A stretch of DNA of 64,000 bases from Aquabacter sp. L1I39 (lineage in GTDB: Bacteria; Pseudomonadota; Alphaproteobacteria; Rhizobiales; Xanthobacteraceae): assembly GCF_017742835.1 (NCBI RefSeq), contig NZ_CP072392.1:2464385-2528384 (forward strand), written 5' to 3'. The position numbers and the translations under genes are program-made. Shown here piece after piece: positions 59,334 through 64,000 of this stretch. The notes below the pieces were generated by a model. It did not search any database. It was not told the DNA's origin and worked only from the letters and a program-made list of their open reading frames with translations. Position 1 is the first letter of the stretch. Every line of letters starts with the position of its first letter.

Positions 59334-60614
59334 TCAGCGGAAGACGGACGGCAGCCACAGGGAAACCGCGGGCACATAGGTGACGATCATCAGCACCGCG
59401 ATGGAGGCGCCGAAGAAGGGCCAGATGGTCTTCATGGCCTCGCCGATGGAAATCTTGCCCACCGCGCAGCCCACGAAGAGCACCGAGCCCACCGGCGGGG
59501 TGTTCAGCCCGATGCCCGCGTTCAGGATCAGGATCACGCCGAACTGCACGGGGTCGATGCCGAAGGCCTTGATGAGCGGCAGGAAGATGGGAGTGCAGAT
59601 GATGATCATCGGCGCCATGTCCATGAAGGTGCCGAGGATCAGAAGCAGGATGTTGATGAGCAGCAGGATCACATACTTGTTGGACGAGACCGACTTCATC
59701 AGCTCGATGACCGCCGCCGGCACCTGCAGGAAGGCCATGAGCCAGCCGAAGGCAGCGGCGGTGCCGATCACGAGGAGCACCATGGCGGTGGTGCGCACGG
59801 CGCCGAGCGTCGCATGCCAGAAGGTCGGCAGGTCCAGTTCCCGATAGACCAGAACCGTCACCAGCAGCGCATAGAGCACCGCGATGCAGGAACTTTCCGT
59901 GGCGGTGAAGATGCCCGAGCGCACGCCGCCGAAGATGATGCCGATGAGCAGGATGCCCGGCACCGCCGCCACCACGGCGCGCAGCACGCCATACCAGCCG
60001 GGAAAGACGCCGGCCGGATAGCCGCGCCGGATGGCCACCACATAAGCGGTGATCATCATGGCCGCCGCCAGCAGGATGCCCGGCACGATGCCCGCCGTGA
60101 ACAAATCGGCGATGGAAATGGTGCCGCCGGCGGACAGCGAATAGATGATCATGTTGTGGGACGGCGGGATCATCAACGCGATGATGGCCGAGTTCACGGT
60201 CACATTGACCGCATAGTCCTTGGCATAGCCGTGGCGGGCCATCTGGGGGATCATGATGCCGCCAATGGCGGAGGCATCCGCCACCGCCGAGCCGGAAATG
60301 CCGCCGAACAAGGTGGAGGCCACCACATTCACCTGGCCGAGCCCGCCGCGCAGATGCCCCACCATCGAGGCCGCCATGCCGATGAGACGGTCGGCGATGC
60401 CGCCGCGCATCATCAGGTCGCCGGCAAAGATGAAGAAGGGAATGGCCAGCATGGAGAAGGCGTTCATGCCGGAATTGACCTGCTGGAACACCACCACGGG
60501 CGGCAGGTCCAGATAGAGCACGGTCGCCAGCGAGGCGAGGCCCAGGCAGAAGGCCACCGGTGTGCCGATGAGAAGCAGGAGGGTGAAGACCCCGAACAGG
60601 ATGGTCATGGCCAT
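59334..60614 (-). CDS. TRAP transporter large permease (DctM type)
   Basis: This integral membrane protein of 426 residues has about 12 hydrophobic segments. PPVVVFQQVNSGMNAFSMLAIPFFIFAGDLMMRGGI, GLGQVNVVASTLFGGISGSAVADASAIG, LNAGIGLNTPPVGSVLF and TATESS are TRAP DctM motifs. It couples solute uptake to sodium. GGGGAG lies 8 nt before ATG 60614. It follows the small permease gene by 17 bp and precedes kduI by 25 bp, so uptake and metabolism probably share a transcript. Confidence 0.95.
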   Translation of the reverse strand: MAMTILFGVFTLLLLIGTPVAFCLGLASLATVLYLDLPPVVVFQQVNSGMNAFSMLAIPFFIFAGDLMMRGGIADRLIGMAASMVGHLRGGLGQVNVVASTLFGGISGSAVADASAIGGIMIPQMARHGYAKDYAVNVTVNSAIIALMIPPSHNMIIYSLSAGGTISIADLFTAGIVPGILLAAAMMITAYVVAIRRGYPAGVFPGWYGVLRAVVAAVPGILLIGIIFGGVRSGIFTATESSCIAVLYALLVTVLVYRELDLPTFWHATLGAVRTTAMVLLVIGTAAAFGWLMAFLQVPAAVIELMKSVSSNKYVILLLINILLLILGTFMDMAPMIIICTPIFLPLIKAFGIDPVQFGVILILNAGIGLNTPPVGSVLFVGCAVGKISIGEAMKTIWPFFGASIAVLMIVTYVPAVSLWLPSVFR

Positions 60615-60631
60615 GGCGTGTCTCCCCGGCC

Positions 60632-61162
60632 TCAATCGATGGGATGTTCGGCACCGAGCGGTACCGCGGGGACAGCCGGGGCGATCAGGTCGCACAGCAG
60701 CTTTTCAAACGAGAACAGCGCGATGAGCACGCCACCGCCGGCCAGGGGGAGATAGTCAACGCCCTGGGGCAGGTCGATGCCGGCCATCTTGGCGGTCCAG
60801 GTGCCCATGGCCAGCTCCCAGCCATAGACGGCCATGCAGAGGCCGAAGACCGTGATCAGCACATGGGTGGTCAATTGCATGACCCGGCGCAGCCAAGGCG
60901 GGGCGAAATGCAGGCCGATCTCGAAGCCCAGATGGTCGCCCTCGCGCACGCCCACCGCCGCGCCGAGCAGGATGAACCAGCTCATCAGCAGCAGGGAGAA
61001 GGGCTCGGTCCAGCTCGGAGAATCGTTGAGGATGTAGCGTCCCGTCACCTGCCAGGCCACAGCCGCGGTCATGGCGAGCAGGCCGAGGCCGGAGACCCAG
61101 AGCGCGATGCGCGAGAGCCAGCGCACGCCATGGCGCAAGGTGAGAAGAAAAGAGGAACCCAT
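60632..61162 (-). CDS. TRAP transporter small permease (DctQ type)
   Basis: This membrane protein of 176 residues has four hydrophobic helices. WQVTGRYILNDSPSWTEPFSLLLMSWFILLGAAVGVREGDHLGFE is the conserved DctQ segment. It connects the binding protein to the large permease. The start is uncertain: ATG 61162 (MGSSFLL) fits the family; ATG 61195 would add eleven residues. It lies between the binding protein and the large permease in standard order. Confidence 0.9.
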   Translation of the reverse strand: MGSSFLLTLRHGVRWLSRIALWVSGLGLLAMTAAVAWQVTGRYILNDSPSWTEPFSLLLMSWFILLGAAVGVREGDHLGFEIGLHFAPPWLRRVMQLTTHVLITVFGLCMAVYGWELAMGTWTAKMAGIDLPQGVDYLPLAGGGVLIALFSFEKLLCDLIAPAVPAVPLGAEHPID

Positions 61163-61257
61163 GTCGCGGTCTCTGGCGAGGGAAAGGTGAGCCATATGCG
61201 GCGTCCGCGTCCGAAGGCGGAGGAAAAGGCGGCCCGGCGCACCGGGCCGCCGGCACG

Positions 61258-62238
61258 TCACTGGGTGGCGCGGATGCGCTCCACCAGGCTCTTCATTTTG
61301 TCGGAGGTGACGAACTTGTCGTAGACCGGCTTCATGGCATCGATGAAGGGCTTCTTGTCCACTTCATTGATGAGCGCGCCGCCCTTGATGACGACGGCCT
61401 TGGCGTCGGCGTCGCGCTTGGCCCACAATTCGCGCATCTTCAGCGTCGCTTGCTTTCCGGCATCCTTGAAGATGGCCTGGTCGGCGGGCGTCAACTTATC
61501 CCAGGAGCGCTTGGACATGACGAACACTTCCGGCGCCATGGAATGCTCGGTGAGCGAATAGTATTTCGCCACCTCGTAATGCTTCACCGATTCATAGGAC
61601 GGATAGTTGTTTTCCGCACCGTCCACGAGGCCGGTCTGGAGCGCGGAATACAGCTCGCCGAACGGCATGGGCGTGGCATTGGCGCCGAGCGCGTTGATCA
61701 TGGCGATGAAGAGGTCCGACTGCTGGACGCGGATCTTCATGCCCTTCATGTCTTCGAGCGTCTTGATGGGCTTCTTGGAATTGTAGATGGAGCGCGCGCC
61801 GCTATCGAAGAAGCCGAGCACGATCAGGCCGTGAGGCTCGAACGCCTTGGCGATCTCCTCGCCCAGCGGGCCGTCCACCACCTTGTACATGTGGTCCACC
61901 GAGCGGAACAGGAAGGGCAGGCCCAGCACCGCCGTCTCGGGGATGAGGTTGTTGAAGGGGGCGGTGTTGACGCGGTTCAGGTCGATGACGCCGAAGCGGG
62001 TCTGCTCGATGGTGTCCTTCTCCTGGCCGAGCTGGCCGGAATTGAACACCTGCACCTTGATGCGGCCATTGGTCTTCTGCGAGACCACTTCGCCGAAATA
62101 CTTCACCGCCTCGACGGTCGGATAGCCGTCCGGATGGATGTCGGCGGACCGCAACGTCACGCTTTGGGCGGCGGCGGGCACCACTGAGGCAAGGCTGAGC
62201 GCGGCGGCCAGCGCGATGGCGTGGCGACGGGTGAGCAT
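61258..62238 (-). CDS. TRAP transporter solute-binding protein (DctP type), probable uronate binding
   Basis: This periplasmic receptor has 326 residues. The signal peptide starts MLTRRHAIALAAALSLASVV and ends near AAAQS. LRSADIHPDGYPTVEAVKYFGE, the conserved MKGMKIRVQQSDLFIAMINALGANATPMPFGELYSALQTGLVDGAENN and the ligand arginine in KIRVQ match DctP receptors. ATG 62238 has AGGGAGA about 8 nt upstream; 62244 would sit too close. With kduI/kduD/kdgF it probably imports unsaturated or free uronates. The nearby GntR-type gene diverges from it. Confidence 0.93.
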   Translation of the reverse strand: MLTRRHAIALAAALSLASVVPAAAQSVTLRSADIHPDGYPTVEAVKYFGEVVSQKTNGRIKVQVFNSGQLGQEKDTIEQTRFGVIDLNRVNTAPFNNLIPETAVLGLPFLFRSVDHMYKVVDGPLGEEIAKAFEPHGLIVLGFFDSGARSIYNSKKPIKTLEDMKGMKIRVQQSDLFIAMINALGANATPMPFGELYSALQTGLVDGAENNYPSYESVKHYEVAKYYSLTEHSMAPEVFVMSKRSWDKLTPADQAIFKDAGKQATLKMRELWAKRDADAKAVVIKGGALINEVDKKPFIDAMKPVYDKFVTSDKMKSLVERIRATQ

Positions 62239-62402
62239 GGGCATTCTCCCTAGAGATGCGGCTTGTTGGCGGAAGGACCCTTTGCGGGCCCTGTTCTTGT
62301 TGGGACCGGCGAACCGATCCAGTATGCGGCGGAGGTTGAGTTCCGCCTCGATCGGCCCTACTTGTATGGTAGTGTCGACTTGTATGCAACTATGGAGGTC
62401 CC
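62239..62402. promoter_or_regulatory. Divergent TRAP-GntR control region with repeated CTTGTATG
   Basis: This spacer lies between the TRAP binding protein and the GntR gene. CTTGTATG occurs twice, at 62361-62368 and 62379-62386, spaced 18 bp. The second forms a near-palindrome TTGTATGCAA (62380-62389). GntR/FadR-type proteins bind such T-N-G-T...A-C-A half-sites, so this is the likely operator of the adjacent regulator. Confidence 0.6.
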
Positions 62403-63074
62403 GTGGACGCCATCAGAGTCCCGACGTCCGGTTCGGCGGCCCAGCGTGTGGAGGCCGAGCTGCGGCGGGCGATCGTGACGCTGGCGCTGCCGCCGGGCAC
62501 GCGCCTGTCCGAGCAGGAGATTGCGGAGCGCGCCGGCGTCTCCCGCCAGCCCGTGCGCGAGGCGCTCATTGGCCTTGCCCGCACGCGCCTGGTGGAAATC
62601 CTGCCCCAGCGCGGCACGGTGGTGGTGAAGATCTCCGTCCGCAAGATGATGGAGGCCCGCTTCGTGCGCGAGGCCATCGAGACCGCCGTGGCGCGCCGCG
62701 CCGCCGAGGGCTTCGACCGCTCCGCCCGTGAGCGCGTCGACGATCTCCTGGACCTCCAGGCCAAGGCCGCCGCGCGCGAGGACCACGAGACGTTCCAGCG
62801 CTATGATGAGATGTTCCACGCGACGCTCGCGGAAGGCGCCGGCTGCGGCCTCGCCTGGGAGGCCATCGCGGACATCAAGGCCCATATGGACCGCGCCTGC
62901 CACCTGACGCTGGCCGGGTCCATGGCCCCGCTGGTGGACCAGCACCGCGCCATCGTCACCGCCGTGGATGCGGGCGACCCCGACGCGGCGGGCGCCGCCA
63001 TGCGCGCGCATTTGAGCGAAATCCTGCGCGCCTTGCCCCGCATCGAGGCGGAGCATCCCGATTTGTTTGAATAG
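62403..63074 (+). CDS. GntR (FadR subfamily) regulator of the uronate unit
   Basis: This protein of 223 residues has an N-terminal GntR winged helix (LRRAIVTLALPPGTRLSEQEIAERAGVSRQPVREALIGLART) and a C-terminal FCD domain with metal-type residues (RYDEMFHATLAEGAG and DQHRAIVTAVDAGD). It starts with GTG, with GGAGG just 4 nt upstream. It diverges from the TRAP-kdu genes, as ExuR/UxuR-like regulators do, and probably represses them in the absence of a uronate-derived effector. The exact effector is unknown. Confidence 0.88.
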   Translation: MDAIRVPTSGSAAQRVEAELRRAIVTLALPPGTRLSEQEIAERAGVSRQPVREALIGLARTRLVEILPQRGTVVVKISVRKMMEARFVREAIETAVARRAAEGFDRSARERVDDLLDLQAKAAAREDHETFQRYDEMFHATLAEGAGCGLAWEAIADIKAHMDRACHLTLAGSMAPLVDQHRAIVTAVDAGDPDAAGAAMRAHLSEILRALPRIEAEHPDLFE

Positions 63075-63706
63075 GGGATGTTCGGGAGCGGACGGTCCGC
63101 CGACGCCTCCCTCTCCCGCCTGCCCCCAGCATGCCCCCTCCCCACCCCTCCCCCGCTGCGCGGGAGAGGGAGCAAGGGACTGCCCGGCGAGGCGCATGCG
63201 CGCATGCGCGCCAATGGGATGAGACAGCAGCCGCCGCTCTCCCTCCGACACCGTCCCGCTCCCTCTCCCGCTTGCGGGGGAGGGCTGGGGAGGGGGAAAG
63301 GGACAAGCGACGCCAACGTAAATTCCTGGCCGCGAATGCAGCGCTCCCACCCCGCCAGGGAGGTGGCCTTCCATCGTGCTCTCGTCAGCGGTGGCCACCT
63401 CTAAGGCGAGCGCATGCCATGCCCCCTCCCCAACTCTCCGCCGCCTTTCCCCCTCCCCAACCCTCCCCCGCTTCGCGGGAGAGGGAGCAAGGACATGACC
63501 GGCGGCGCGGATGCGCTCCCGTCCGGCGGACGAATGAGGCAGAAGCCGCCGCTCTCCCCCCGACACCGTCCCGCCCCCTCTCCCGCTTGCGGGGGAGGGT
63601 TGGGGAGGGGGAAAGGCGCAAGCGACGACAGCGGACTTCCGGGACAGCGAAAACACCGCCCCCCCAATCAGGAGCGCACCCTCCGCCTTCTGCGCGCCCC
63701 TTGCCA
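63075..63706. repeat. Intergenic region with two direct copies of a CT-rich palindromic unit
   Basis: This 632-bp stretch has no gene. Two similar segments of about 165 bp begin near 63135 and 63450 (matching words 315 bp apart: CCTCCCCCGCT at 63147 and 63462). Each carries two hairpins (GGGAGAGGGAG and CTCTCCCGCTTGCGGGGGAGGG). Between them GAGGTGGCC (63360-63368) pairs with GGCCACCTC (63393-63401). The units resemble those at 49.9 and 53.7-54.4 kb. Confidence 0.75.
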
Positions 63707-64000
63707 TCACATCACCGCGCCGATCTGCCAGGGCACGAATTCCGCGTCCCCATAGCCCAGCGCCTCGGACTTGGTGCGCGCGCCTGAGGCCACGCGCACC
63801 AGGAGGTCGAAAATCTCCCGGCCCTTCTCCTCCAGCGACACGCCGTCGAGGACATCGCCGCAATTGATGTCCATGTCCTCGGTCATGCGGGCATAGATGT
63901 CGGAATTGGTGGCGAGCTTCAAAGACGGCGTGGGCTTGCAGCCGAAGGCCGAGCCGCGCCCGGTGGTAAAGGCGATAAGGTTCGCCCCGCCCGCCACCTG
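63707..64000 (-). CDS. uxaA: Altronate dehydratase-type UxaA, C-terminal part
   Basis: Only about 98 C-terminal residues are visible; the gene continues beyond the window edge. GGANLIAFTTGRGSAFGCKP, DMDINCGDVLDG and ASGARTKSEALGYGDAEFVPWQIG are typical of the large domain of altronate/galactarate dehydratases (UxaA/GarD superfamily). In this setting, next to KduI/KduD/KdgF and a TRAP uptake system, altronate dehydratase of the hexuronate pathway is most likely. Galactarate dehydratase is possible. Confidence 0.85.
   Translation of the reverse strand, partial: QVAGGANLIAFTTGRGSAFGCKPTPSLKLATNSDIYARMTEDMDINCGDVLDGVSLEEKGREIFDLLVRVASGARTKSEALGYGDAEFVPWQIGAVM

Overview
This window is high-GC DNA from an alphaproteobacterium. 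The best fit is Hyphomicrobiales (Rhizobiales), plausibly a Xanthobacteraceae-type organism such as Xanthobacter, Azorhizobium or Ancylobacter. The basis is the Porin_2-type porins, a BioR/BioY pair with alphaproteobacterial BioR boxes, a FeuPQ-like two-component system, rhizobial intergenic palindromes and a Rhodobacter-type gene transfer agent (GTA) cluster. The genus is an inference.

1-22 kb is a metabolic region. It opens with the two ATPases of a dipeptide/oligopeptide ABC importer and an M20 peptidase. An Lrp-family regulator divergent from ACC deaminase follows (acdR/acdS, a trait of plant-associated bacteria), then an MFS carrier, an FAD oxidoreductase and tRNA-Leu(CAA). Next is an IclR-controlled catabolic unit made of a complete branched-chain-amino-acid-type ABC importer, a class III aminotransferase and hydantoinase/oxoprolinase subunits HyuB and HyuA. 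A LacI-type regulator, bioR and bioY with three BioR-box-like sites, and tRNA-Pro(TGG) close the region.

22-34 kb holds a palindromic repeat element, two tandem porins, a 930-residue TPR-glycosyltransferase fusion and tRNA-Pro(CGG). It continues with fabI, two paralogous small secreted proteins, a histidine phosphatase, a surface-antigen-type lipoprotein and a FeuPQ/PhoPQ-like two-component system.

34.3-56.3 kb is a nearly continuous minus-strand GTA structural cluster. It runs from a g1-like small terminase through large terminase, portal, prohead protease, capsid, connectors, tail tube, chaperones, tape measure, DUF2460 and DUF2163 proteins, NlpC/P60 peptidase and the TIM-barrel host-specificity protein. 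Fibre-like genes follow, then a lysis cassette (GH108 endolysin, Rz-like i-spanin and an embedded Rz1-like o-spanin). Four plus-strand genes interrupt it: a trypsin-like secreted protease, a Lys/Ala/Pro-rich H1-like protein, a secreted protein carrying only the N-terminal porin motif, and a one-helix membrane protein. A tandem repeat of about 252 bp separates terminase from portal.

56.4-64 kb holds a flavin reductase-like gene and a uronate/pectin-fragment catabolic unit. That unit comprises kdgF, kduD, kduI, a TRAP importer, a divergent GntR regulator and the C-terminal end of an altronate dehydratase (uxaA). CT-rich palindromes recur in several of the intergenic gaps.
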